Positions 1 through 30,655 of a stretch of DNA of 37,240 nt are shown one piece after another. The translations under genes were made by a program, and so were the position numbers. The DNA is from Amphimedon queenslandica. Taxonomy: Eukaryota; Porifera; Demospongiae; Haplosclerida; Niphatidae. The DNA lies in the NCBI RefSeq assembly GCF_000090795.2, contig NW_003546612.1, forward strand, positions 43,488 through 80,727. The letters are read 5' to 3'. Position 1 is the stretch's first letter. The number at the start of each line of letters is the position of its first letter. Below the pieces are notes generated by a model. The model searched no databases. It was not told the DNA's origin and worked only from the letters and a program-made list of their open reading frames with translations.

Positions 1-37
1 TATTAGTTAGATACTAGCTGTCACACTACATATTAAC

Positions 38-563
38 CTGAATATTGTCGCAATTATTATTACTATAGGGACATACATCCTTCCAGTAGGCCCACAGTAT
101 CCATTCAACAGATACACTACTACCAGTTGAATTAGATAAGTAATCATTGACTTGATTACACAATGAAAGATTAGTTGTTGGAGTTATAACAGCATAACGT
201 ACTTCACCTCTCCCACCATTCAAGTCATTATCATTCCAATATGGAGCAATGATCGGAATAGAAATAGGAAAGAGATGTGGTGGAGAAATTCCAGTATAAC
301 TTCTTCCCAAGCTAATCAATCCATTAGTACTTATCTGTAATAAATACACAATTATACATAGAGTATCATATTATACTTACCCATGCATCTGTATAGCATG
401 ATAATCCAAACTGCAATGGTGAAGGTAAGGACACATTAGTAGCATAATCATCTTTATTCCTGATTGTTGAATAGTCAGTAGGGTTTAGGAAAGGAAGGTA
501 GTTGCCCTCAGAGCTAACAAGCAGGCCATTGAAGTAGATAAATATCACAAACACTATCATCAT
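38..563 (-). CDS. NIDO-domain receptor, copy 1 (3' part beyond window edge)
   Basis: First two exons of a receptor gene that runs off the left edge: exon 1 is 563-381 and exon 2 is 334-38, both phase 0. Exon 1 starts with two consecutive Met codons and a hydrophobic signal peptide (MMIVFVIFIYFNGLLVSSEG). Exon 2 carries the first half of a NIDO domain, recognisable from IIAPYWNDND and GEVRYAVITPTT, followed by VSVEWILWAYW. NIDO is the extracellular domain of nidogen, SNED1 and mucin-4 type proteins. The exon plan matches the complete neighbour at 1436-3825, so the gene probably encodes the same type of single-pass surface protein. Donor GTAAGT after exon 1 and GTTAAT after exon 2 are visible. 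The domain call is firm; the unseen C-terminus is inferred. Confidence 0.8.
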
Positions 564-1037
564 CTTTTGGTGTACAATATGAATTAGATCACCTTATATG
601 CACTAGTTTTATATCCTGTGCATTGTTGTTAGGCTGTGTATTAGTTTGTTTATTTATTTTCATAACAACCTCATATCGTTTTAGAAAAAATTTAAATAGT
701 TAGATTTTTTTGCAAGTAATTTTTATTTGAAGATTTTTGTTCTCTACTTGGATTAAGACTGATTATTTAATCATTGATATAATTTATATGTACTTTGTGT
801 GCCTGCATGCCTTGTGATTGTGAAGACTAGTTGATTTGCTAAAATTTATTAAAAGTGTTTTCTATTGAATAATGTCTTGTGAATATCATAGTGTTAATGT
901 TTAGCACAAGATACTTTCACTATCTAGATTTGTTTGCCATGTACTGATTCTTTGATTATTACAAGTTAAATTGTGATATCTACACTTGTAACGTATATGT
1001 ACTGTATGTAGATATAGCACCTACTTTTTTATTTTAG
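564..1037. other. Duplicated upstream flank of the NIDO genes (copy 1)
   Basis: No gene seen. AT-rich sequence resembling 3826-4271, sharing phrases such as the run of A/T after TTTTAGAAAAAA and the CTTGTGATTG / ACTTCTGTATGC type stretches in the same order. It holds the promoter and 5' flank of copy 1 and ends at a pyrimidine-rich splice acceptor (ATTTTAG) copied from the ATM intron. The similarity is weaker than in the coding part but collinear, which supports one duplicated block of about 3.25 kb. Confidence 0.55.
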
Positions 1038-1093
1038 GAATTTATACAGTGAGGGTTCACTGTGTCCTGATATTAAATTGTTGCTCATTAGAT
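1038..1093 (+). pseudogene. Duplicated fragment of an ATM exon (decoy exon)
   Basis: About 55 bp nearly identical to the start of the first visible ATM exon at 4272, including the preceding splice acceptor (TTTTAG here, TTCAATAG there). Both encode NLYSEGSLCPDI in the ATM frame. This copy then carries a short insertion (AAATTG in place of CG), which shifts the frame relative to the functional exon. The next in-frame codons reach a TAG at about 1095-1097, and similarity ends at the shared TTGCTCATTAG. It is a broken leftover at the edge of the tandem duplication. If spliced as an exon it would truncate ATM. Confidence 0.75.
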
Positions 1094-1435
1094 AGTATTT
1101 ATTAAATAGTATTTATATAGTATTTATATTAAATAGGCATTAAATAGTATTTATAGGGAGTCTTTCTCATTAGAATTTGTCTCATTAGCATATTAAAAGC
1201 TGATTACTGGCAGCCTGTTTAGTTTGTATGTGCACTATCAGATTTTTATATATTTATCAATATTGTTGGAAATTCACACACTCATAAACTTAAGTATTAT
1301 TGTACACAGCAGTAAAAAGAATCTACTGTTACCAGAGTATTTTTGTGCAAACTGCAAACCAGTATAATCAAGAGCACGCTAGCATTATGTACTCTTGGTA
1401 TAATGTATACTTATCATGTGTTAGTGCTGATTTAA
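1094..1435. other. Intergenic, AT-rich with short TATTTA direct repeats
   Basis: No gene seen. Positions 1094-1160 contain several copies of an AGTATTTAT(ATTAAAT) phrase directly after the ATM exon fragment, which suggests sequence created or shuffled at the duplication breakpoint. The rest should be the 3' UTR and downstream flank of receptor copy 2. Confidence 0.5.
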
Positions 1436-3825
1436 TTATCTTGAAACAAGCGAGGAGGGACTGGTGGTGGGTCCATCCTCTTCTTCTGGTATACGATCAT
1501 ATATTGGTTCTACATTAGCATCAATGTCAGAGTACAGTGGTATTTCATTGCTTTGTTGCATCATTTCATATGCTGAATTAGGTTCAGTTTTGATAGGAAT
1601 GTCAATATTACCTGTGTTAGCTTTACCTTTTACAGTAATAACAATTTCATATCTGATTTAAAAGCCTTTACCTTTTTTTCTGAGTATTGCAACCAATATT
1701 ATTAATAAAATAATACCAGTACAGGTTGAGAGTGCAAAGAGACCACTGAGAACTGCGCTAGTATATGACTGATCTGTTTCAGTGCCTGCATGATGTGTGT
1801 AATAGTACCTTATGATCAAAATGAATCTAAAATTACTTCTATTATCTGTATTGGCAGGAGTCCATAATGTGAAGTTGGTATTGGTTATGTTTGGTAGCAC
1901 AGAGTTGTGATTGTTATTTGATGACAATTTATTGCATTTTGTGTCCAAACTTTCAATACTTGAAAAAACTATCATTAATTCATTATGACATGAATTCAAT
2001 TCATTATTACTAACTAACCTGTGTCTGATGGTTCAATCCAGTCCACTGTATATTGTATAACTACTGCTGGTGTCAGTATTATTAGTCCATTCTCAATATC
2101 ATGTGCGTATACAGTGTATGTTCCATTATCAGTAAATGAATAACATGTTCCATTAGTTTGTGTTGATTGTGGTATCAGTGTTGTTGTTACTGATGCTATC
2201 ATTACTTGACATTCATTAAACCTTTCAGTGACACAAACAAAACAGACAATACCCTCACTCCTCTCTATCACTATATCCTTTACATTATATTTGCCTACTG
2301 AATAGATTGATTAAAATTATTGTAGTACTGCTGTCTTACTTATTTCTGTTACATCAGAAGTGCTAGTTTCATATGTACCAATTGCTGATACTGTTAGATA
2401 ATATAATGAGTTTTTGTTCAGTTTTATATTCCAGTGTATAGTATAATACTCATCAATATATTGGAGACTGTTAATATCCAGTGGATCTGAAGTGTTAAAA
2501 CCATTAGCTCCAGCTAGAAGCAACTGTATTTCATTATTAAAGCACTGGTGTATCTGAAAGAATTAGTATTATTTTCTACAGAAAATACTCTTACTTGAAA
2601 TTTTATTATTAAAGTTTCATTGTTAAGATATAATGCAGATACATTCTCAGGTTTTGGTGTCAATGCTATAAAATAATTACAATGCTTAGTAATAATAATT
2701 TCAATAACTTCGGTACTTTACCAGTTGATATAGTTCTAATGTTGTCATTGCACCCAGTTTCGGTTTTTAGTAGTGTCAGTTTGAAGGTATATACATTACA
2801 AGGATTTATATCTCCAGTATAGTTATATACATTATAATATCCAGTAACATTAATGGTACTATTAACTGTTTGGTAAGAATCAGTGATACTCAATGTAAGG
2901 GTAGCATTTTCTTTTGGATAAACTTCCCATGACACAATAATAGTGTCAAATGTAATAGATGCAATTTTGAATTCATTTAAAACTAATTGTCCTAAGCAAA
3001 AATGTTGATACTTGTTATTAATTATAAATGATACCTTGATCAAGCCTGTAGACAATATTAGTCCATCCTGATACTACATCATAGCAGTCTATGTCAGTAA
3101 CTTTGTTAGTATAAGATAATGGATGACGAAAATTAGCGTAATTTTTGTAGGGGAAAAAATAGTTAAAAATACCAACACTAGCTCTGTATGTTGTCCATCG
3201 TATGAGTCCACACTTGTATATAAACACAGCATATGAGGCATTGCTTTGAAAAGCTAATGCAACCTGGAAATAATTAGACTACAAACAAAATTATCTATTA
3301 ATGATAATGATATAAACCTGATTAGAGTTGCAGTTTTGATTACTATATGGACATACATCATACCAATAGGCCCACAGTATCCATTCAACAGATACTCTAC
3401 TACCAGTTGAATTAGATAAGTAATCATTGACTTGATTACACAGTGAAGGATCTGTTGTTGGAGTTATAACAGCATAACGTACTTCACCTTTTCTACTTAA
3501 GTCTGTGTAATCTCTGTATGGAGCAATGTATCCGGATTCGCTATAATAAGTATTCCCATAGTAAATGTATCCACAAGGACTAATCTGTTAAACAAAAATG
3601 TTTATAATTTTTATTTTCTGCTCGTGCAGTTTTTACCTTTACACATTTGATACATAATGATGATCCAAAGCTAAGTGGAGAAGGTAGTGAAACTTCAGAA
3701 TAATAGTTATTTATATTCAGTATTGAATAATCATTAGGATAAAGGAAAGGAAGGTAGTTGCCCTCAGAGGTAACAAGGAGACCATTGAAGTAGATAAGTA
3801 TCACAAACACTATCATCATCATCAT
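1436..3825 (-). CDS. NIDO-domain single-pass receptor, copy 2 (complete, ITAM-like tail)
   Basis: Nine exons on the minus strand: 3825-3637, 3584-3318, 3263-3035, 2991-2722, 2665-2595, 2553-2340, 2297-2019, 1785-1672, 1626-1436. They sum to 1,824 nt, 607 residues, with consistent phases. Residues 1-22 are a signal peptide after four Met codons. NIDO domain covers about 60-230 (YIAPYRDYTD; later WTTYRASVG; YDVVSGWTNIVYRLDQG). Three beta-sandwich, FN3-like segments follow at about 229-318 (VSWEV core), 319-414 and 415-505, rich in N-glycosylation sequons. A membrane helix lies at about 519-541 (GIILLIILVAIL), then a basic stop-transfer LRKK. The ~62-residue cytoplasmic tail has Tyr564 (YEMM), Tyr576 (YSDI) and Tyr587 (YDRI), then EEED. 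The last intron is only 45 bp with a purine-rich acceptor, the weakest join in the model, but it is needed to keep the tail open. NIDO and topology are confident; ligand and pathway are unknown. Confidence 0.8.
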
Positions 3826-4271
3826 CTTTCACTCCTGAATTATTCAACTTGTACCGTAATTGCTGTGATTTATATTCTTCATTGTTTTCATAACAACTAC
3901 AAATTTTAGAAAAAATAATTTCTTGCCATTAAAATTGTTGTAAGTTTTTTCGAGTAATAAATGTTCTGTACATGGTTATATTTTTGTTACATTTTTATTT
4001 TGATAATTAATTATGGCTCCTTATGTACTTCTGTATGCATGTATTGTTCAATATTTCAGGACTTCAAAAGTGTTTTTATTAGATAATGTCATATGAATAG
4101 TGATGTTTGTTATATTCTAACTAAATGCTGTCACTATTCATAACAGATGTGTTTGCTGCTTAAATACATAGTGACCTAATAAACAGTCATATAAATTTGA
4201 TTGCAATGCAGTTATAGTAGTAGTTGCTATTATAATTTTGTGTACGTTTAAGTACTATTTTATTTCAATAG
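3826..4271. other. Receptor copy 2 promoter region / ATM intron
   Basis: No coding sequence seen. It lies between the minus-strand start codon of receptor copy 2 and the acceptor (TTCAATAG) of the first visible ATM exon. It must hold the promoter of receptor copy 2. If ATM exons exist further left, it is also the 3' end of an ATM intron. Confidence 0.5.
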
Positions 4272-23940
<19,669 letters not shown>

Positions 23941-24739
23941 TAGAAAGTTTGTATCATTTTATATAATAATATTAAATATAGTTGCTGCATGAAATTATTT
24001 TGTGGCATAGATTATGTAAGAGATCTTTTTATGTGAAGTTGTTAATGGGCGATAGAGAAGGTGCTAACAAAGCTGTTAATGAGTGTTTGTGTGCGATGAC
24101 ATTTTCATAATGAATGGACCATTGTCTTCTTTGAAATTGTGGCTTACAGCTGCCGCATATCATTAGTCTATGTACTAATTACTCACCATCAGTTAGCAGT
24201 ATGTACTTTCCTTAGCATTGCTTGTTATGCACATCAGTAATTTGCATTACAATTCCTTGAATATGTAGCCTGCAATAATGTATGTGTGTATATGTGTGTG
24301 GCAACATTATAGTGACGTATACATTGTGTATATTCATACACAGCTAGTGTATGTATTACTGATATGAATGTGTGAGAATCATGTAAGTATTCAGTCATGA
24401 GGTAATTTATTAGCTATTGAATTGGTGTCTTTGGTGATGCGCCTTATGTCACAATTATAAAATTTGAATGTGTTTTTGACACGCTGAAATGCTTTAGAGT
24501 CGTGATCAAGTATTATAGTTGAACTTAAATGTCTTTGAATTTTAAATGACTGTAATGTAGAGGGAATGTGCGTGGATTTCTTTTTGACTTTTAATTTTCA
24601 TCAGGTCATGATTTTATTTTGTCAAACCTGTGTTGTTAAACATAATAATAATAATAATCTGGATTTACAATGAGAGAGAAAAATAATAATAATAATAATA
24701 ATGAATATTGTGTGTAATGTGGTTGATTTGAGAGCAAGA

Positions 24740-24779
<40 letters not shown>

Positions 24780-24864
24780 AAGTAGATACAAAAAAATAAC
24801 AAAAACACAGTGACTATGTAGTGAATAAGAGTTGTCGTTTACAATATAAAGATGTGATTGGCTT

Positions 24865-24900
<36 letters not shown>

Positions 24901-24947
24901 GTGAAGAGAAGAGAGAGAGAGAGAGAGGAGCTGTGATTAAAAAACAT
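23941..24947. other. Convergent 3' region between ATM and TULP4
   Basis: No gene seen in about 1 kb between the two stop codons. It must contain both 3' UTRs. The TULP4 side carries AAT runs (24643-24657, 24682-24702, 24867-24899) and GA runs (24741-24774, 24911-24928), which read as CT/ATT on the TULP4 strand. Confidence 0.7.
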
Positions 24948-27900
24948 TTAAACAAGATTAGCTAGGGCAGTTGCAAATGCTTGTATTGGAGTGAAAGGTG
25001 CCTGGAAATCAAGTATAAAACTGCCATTCTCTATTCTTCCAAATTGTAGAATCTGTAGATAAAAAGAGAGAGAGAGAGAGGAAATCATAATAAAGCTATT
25101 CATGTGAGATGCAGGCATAGATCACATACTATATACAGTGAAAGCATGCCATAATAATCTAATTGATAAGCTAGTAGTTTAGGCTAGTCAGTGTTACAGT
25201 TGAACAAATGAGGCCATTCAAGACACATTCACATATCCTTAGTCAGTAACTATGTAATGTCTACAGTGGGCACACATGTATGCTAGCTACTATCAATAGA
25301 AATTGGTATTATAGTAATAATTATTAAGCTTTGAAAGCATTGAGAGCCCATAGAAGACCAGACTGGGAACAGCACCAGTGTGACAACAAATTGCCTAATA
25401 TGTCTATCTGACATCAAACAAATCATAACCACACTGGCAGGCAGCAACAACATACTCTAATTAAAGCACACCACTCTAATTAATGCACATGCAGCAAACC
25501 CACCTGCTCTGATCCCATTTCGAGTTGAAAGTTCTTGGCAGATTTGGTGGTCACGCGTCCACCAAAGTCCAACTGATAGATCATGTGCTGTTCGTTCCAT
25601 GTTGGGGTCTTGCTGTGAATAATGACAGGGCTCTCACTAGTGGAGGCGGTGGTGGGCGATGATGAGCAAGTATTGTTAGCATTTGATACAGAAGTGACTG
25701 AAGACATGTTGTTCTTATTACCAGTGGACGATTCGTTAGCTCTAGGAGGACTAGCAGTGTCTCTCAGCTCCTCTAAAGAGCTAAGGCTATCAAGGGACAA
25801 ATCGGCGTCCCTGAAAACCTCTCGGCGGCCGGACCCGCTCTCTTCGTGGGAGTCCTCGGTCTCGGAATCGATGCCGGAGTCTTCTTCGACGGCAGGCAAG
25901 TGGACTATGACTTTACGTGGCTGGATGTGCAGGAATGACGTCTTTATAATGATAGTCCCCTGATCGAGGGGGAGGAGTGGGTTGATGCTTTGAATGCGGA
26001 ACTTTGATGCTATGATATGGGAGCTGACCTCGGCAAGATGTCTTGACGATATGACAGTGTCGCTATGAGAGGAGTTCCCGTCCGAAGTGCTCCTGCTGAC
26101 GGAGCGAGGGGTTTCGCCTTCGTCCTCTCTACAGGCGAGCTGTATCCCACCAGACTCTGTATTGAGGGAGTTGTGTGTGTCAGGATGATTGTCAGCGTTG
26201 ACACACCTCAGAGGAGAATGGGTCCCTCCGCTGTTCTCCCCTAGCTCTAGATTCGATTCGTGGGGAGGAGCTTCGGGTGGCGATCGAGACGAAGGAGGGA
26301 GGTTCTCGGAGGTGGAGAGAAAGGACGAGGAAGGTAGGGAGATCGTGAAACTTGGTCTTATTTTACTGTTTCGTCTTGTTGCTTCGAGTATTGGGATTAG
26401 AGTGCCTAAGTGCTCGACGTAGAGTGTGTATTGTGATGGGTGTCTACTGCTTCTTTGAGAGGAGGAGGAGGAGGAGGGAGGAGATGATGAAGATGACGGG
26501 ATGAGTGTACAGTATATGCGATGAGAAGGAGGAGGTGGGCGAGATACATAATCAAGTAAATTATTGTCAACAGGAACATGACCCTAAAGAGAGAGAGAGA
26601 GAGGATAAAAGAGAGAGAGAGATCATAATTAAAGATGTTGAATGGACAATAGCAAAGCCACGAGACTATTGTTTAACATTATAGTCTAAACACTAACACC
26701 ACAACAGAATAAGCATCAATAGCCAGTCACACACATAGCACATACCAAAATATGTACATGTGTACAAAATATGTACACACATGCAGTACACAGCCAGTGT
26801 TTAGTAATACCAGACATTCCATTGGATATGGAAGGAGACACCCAACTCTTAAACCACATTAGTCAATAAAACTTGCTCTCCCAATAGAAACTCTATTGGT
26901 ATGAGGCCAAACCCACCATAGGCTTTGGACAGAAGAATACACAACCACACAAAGGATACTGAGGCCAGGAAGGCAGTTCAAAAAAGTTTCCCAACTCTAG
27001 TGGACTTGCTTGACTTTCATCATTTCCTGATAATATCTCTATACTATATACATGTATAATCAACAAATGCAAAGTTTGTTGACTAGAATGTACCAAAATA
27101 TGCTCTCCAAATACAAACATTGCTTTTTAACTGCATGGTTATTTCATTCCTGACACTGATATTACAATTCTGACAGAGTGTGCAAATGTATCCTATCTGA
27201 CCTAATCAACAAGTCTTTCTAATGACAATATTGTCACACTCATGTCACACACAAAAACACTAATTCATTTCATTCCAAGCAAGCGAGCTTTAAGTGATTC
27301 TATTTATGTGAACACTTACGAGCCAAATTACATTAAAGAGAACAGTTGATAGGCAATGCTATGCTAAACATGAGCACAGCCCTTTAAATAGACAACAAGA
27401 GAGAGGAAGAGAGAGAAGGGATAGAGAGAGAGGAGGAGGAGGAGGAGATGGAGACAAAGAGACAAATTATTCACCTTGATAATGGAAGAGAACATGCTAG
27501 CAATGCCAAATTTGAAGCGAGTGGGCAATACCAAGTCAAAGCTGGAATCTTTGCCACTTAAGCTTGAGGAGATGACAGATTTGGCAAGATCCTGTAAGGA
27601 GGGTATGTGGCGGGATATGTTGACCGTGTGAAGGACTGAAGTGGTCGCGACAAATAGTTTGGTGTTCTCGTGTGCCCAAGTTAAAGCTGTGACTGGATCC
27701 TATTGTCAACAAGACAAAACAAAAGAGAGAAAGAAAGAGAGAGTACATCAATAAGGGAAGAGTACAGTGAGTGGGTGATACTCTATGAGTAGGAGGAGGT
27801 GGGTACATACATGTAAGTGAATCATGTGTGCATATATGTGGTTGAGTGTGACATTGATAAGAGCCTTAAGGGGTTATCACCATCAATTAGGATTAATATT

Positions 27901-30655
27901 ATAAGTACATATGAAGCAGCGATACACCTTCTTCCTTCCTTTATATGCTGGGCTACCACATAAAGTTAATCAGACAGCATTACCACAAACAAGTTTAGCC
28001 TCTTTCAACCTGACTGGCTGCAGCCACATCAAACATAAAATTATACACACAAGGGACTAATCAGCCAATACACTAGGCCTCTCTTCAAATAACATCATGC
28101 TCAATATACTATGAAGTATACACAACTCTCATGTACTGTCTATACTGAGAAAAAAACACACACAAGCTGTATACACACAAAAGCATACCTTATAGACACT
28201 AGTGTATACACAGACTTTTATCACAAACAAGGCAAAGGGCACCACCCTGCTCCATCTCTCACTTTTAACTCTATATATACTTTCACACAAACGGTGTGTG
28301 CCTACAGTTCAAACCTGTGTATACAACTAATGGTATTTCTAGTGAGGCTATCATAGCTATCCTAGTGTACCAGTGTAGGCTCAAGACATTATTTAAAAGG
28401 ATATTAAATCAGACTATATGTAATGTCCTTAACTTATTTAATGTCACTTGTGATAAGTACATGGAAATACTTAACTGTCCAGCTATGCCAACAGACACAC
28501 AGAGACAAGCATGCATGCGTCACTGTCTATGGAGAGTTAGTCCCTGCCTATCTACGGGGGTAAAGGATACTCACTATTCAACAGTTGACTGGTCACTGTA
28601 ATGTAGCCATTTACTATACAAACCCAGTGACAGATGTCATCCTTCCTACGACATCAAACAGAGTCAAAGGTGTTTGCTTACCCACAGACACTTAATAGCA
28701 AGAAGAGTACACTCTGGCACCAAGTTCAACACACATCATCATCATAGTATCATATATAAAATATACACTAACACTTTTGAGAGTACAGTTTACTTTTATG
28801 TCACAACTCCTCATTGTTGATGGTTATTATACTTCAAGACAATGATATTTTCAGTGTTTTTACATCATGTTAACAACAGAGGGAGTTACTGACACACCCT
28901 GAGCTCATACCGGGGAACATACAGACCACAGTACAGTGTAAAGGGAAAGAGGAGAGGCCCTCCAAAGGGGCCTGTCTACATGTACAGTGTGGATCGACTC
29001 ACCTTTGTGTTCAGAGGTAGAGTGAACAATAATTGTCCAGAGGGTTGGAAGAAGCGAACTGTGGACACTCCTTGGCTCTTCCTAAGGCCAGAGACAGCTA
29101 GAATGGATCCATCTTGACTCCAGAGCATCTTCCCATCCATGAGTCCTGTCCTGATGATGGTCGCTTGCTGATCGCCACACGAGTTCATGAGGACCACTTT
29201 GCCATTACGGAGATACAATGAGAGACGGACGTTCTGTTTCTCTTCGTTGTCTTCCAAGATACGCGAGGAGGACATCACTTTTGTCTTCTCTGTCTCTCCT
29301 CCTGGTATACGTACCCACTGTAGGCCTATTATACCAATCCCTGGCAGTACTTCAGTTGTAGACACAAGAGATCCATTACTAAATGCGTCCAGTTCTATCA
29401 GTTCTCCTATGCTACTACCGACAACAATACGAGTATCGTCTGGACTCCAGGTGGAGCTTAGAAGATGAGATGGTTGCATGTGATTGGAGGGTGTGGTCAC
29501 AAACGACCCGATGTTGAGTTGCCTTGCCCAAATCCTTCGACCAAAGGCGGTGCCCACGAGAACATAACCATCAACGTATGTAATGAGAACTTTGGAGCCG
29601 TCATTACTCCATTGGAAGTCACTGATCTTGCTCCCTCGATTATTGACCAGCTCCATGACGGAGCGTCCATTGTGATTCCTCCAAACTATGACGGTCCCTG
29701 AGGAATCACACGTAGCAATTTTGTCTAGTAGTGGGTTCCACCTCACTATGGTAACCTGTAGAGAAAGAGGGGGAGTGGGTGACATGGCAATTAAACAGAT
29801 GGTCTCTCTCTCTTCCTTTATACTAAATAACAAAAGGATGGAGTCAACAGCCTCTTATCTTAGGCAGATAAATGTTGTTGTGTACATGTAACTACTCAAG
29901 CCTCTACAGCCGCCTGTCACTGCTAACGGTTTATGCACTCATAAGGCAGCAGCTATCACGTTAGCTAGTCATTCAAAACAAAGGGTTCTCCTTCTTACAA
30001 ACAAAATAATAAATAACAAGTACATGTATGTGTATATACATGTACATGTATTTTTGAAGTTAACAGCTGGATCTTAGTGGATCAGTCACTGTACCATCAG
30101 ACATGCTATGAATCCTATCTTTTTGTCAGTTGCACACTACATTGAGCTACCACTTCCTTTATAACTCACCTCATGCGAGTGCTCACGAAAGTTGAAGTTC
30201 CTTCTCATTCCCTGCCTAGCCAGAGTCAGCTCGGGCTGGGGGTCGTTTGAAGACTCCGTGTCTGTCATCCTGGGGCTTTCGTCCTCTCCATCATTGAGCG
30301 AGGTGAATGTAACACCGACTGTGTTGGAGGTATTCCCGAGCGCTAGCCAGCCATACTGCCCGGTACCCTTCCAGGAGAGACACTGGACGGTGGCATCTAT
30401 TTTCAGCGGAGAAGAGCGGTCGAATTCTGCATACATATTGCCTCCTCTTCGTCGTCTTCTTGGACTAGTATGACGGATGGCCCTATCTAAGTATTTAGAC
30501 TTTAACAGAAGAGACGGTTGCTGTGTACTAATGGAGTGCAAGCGATGAAATTGAGAGCACCGGATGACTGAGTCTTTATATGAAAGGGAAGTCCAGTCAT
30601 ATTTGTGGTCAGGCTTAACTAGAAAGCCAAACCCACCATTGTCATGCAATGACAT
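24948..30655 (-). CDS. TULP4: Tubby-like protein 4 (WD40 - SOCS box - tubby C-terminus)
   Basis: Five exons: 30655-30170, 29755-29003, 27699-27475, 26583-25504, 25052-24948; 2,649 nt, 882 residues, phase 0 joins. TULP4 is a large tubby-family member thought to act as a substrate receptor of a cullin-RING ubiquitin ligase. WD40 repeats run from about 73 to 450 (CLSWKG, VRWNPLLDKIATCDSSGTVIVW, DFQWSNDGSKVLITYVDGYVLVG, STWSPDDTRIVVGSS). A SOCS-box-like segment at about 475-505 matches human in LVLPTRFKFGIASMFSSIIK and NNLLDYVSRP. The tubby half resumes with SSHIIASKFRIQSINPLLPL and IIIKTSFLHIQPRKV, then an acidic/Ser linker, then YQLDFGGRVTTKSAKNFQLE and the C-terminal FGRIENGSFILDFQAPFTPI. Human TULP4 is about 1,540 residues; the missing part is the Pro/Ser-rich middle. 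Human starts at the position of Met74 (MYAEF), so the first 73 residues are an extension or the true start is internal. Confidence 0.93.
26584..27474. other. TULP4 intron 3
   Basis: 891 bp with GA runs at both ends (26587-26620 and 27400-27445), which are CT-rich on the coding strand. No exon seen. Confidence 0.7.
27700..29002. other. TULP4 intron 2
   Basis: 1.3 kb intron between the WD40 exon and the SOCS-side exon. Phase 0 on both sides and human alignment across the join leave no room for a large missing exon. Nothing else recognised. Confidence 0.7.
29756..30169. other. TULP4 intron 1
   Basis: 414 bp between HSHE and VTIVRW, a join that matches human NSEVVLVRW. Contains ACATGTACATGT repeats near 30020-30050. 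Confidence 0.7.

Noticed and set aside
25622-25963. Plus-strand 113-codon frame
   Set aside because: Antisense shadow of the TULP4 exon, whose tubby-domain reading is unmistakable on the minus strand.
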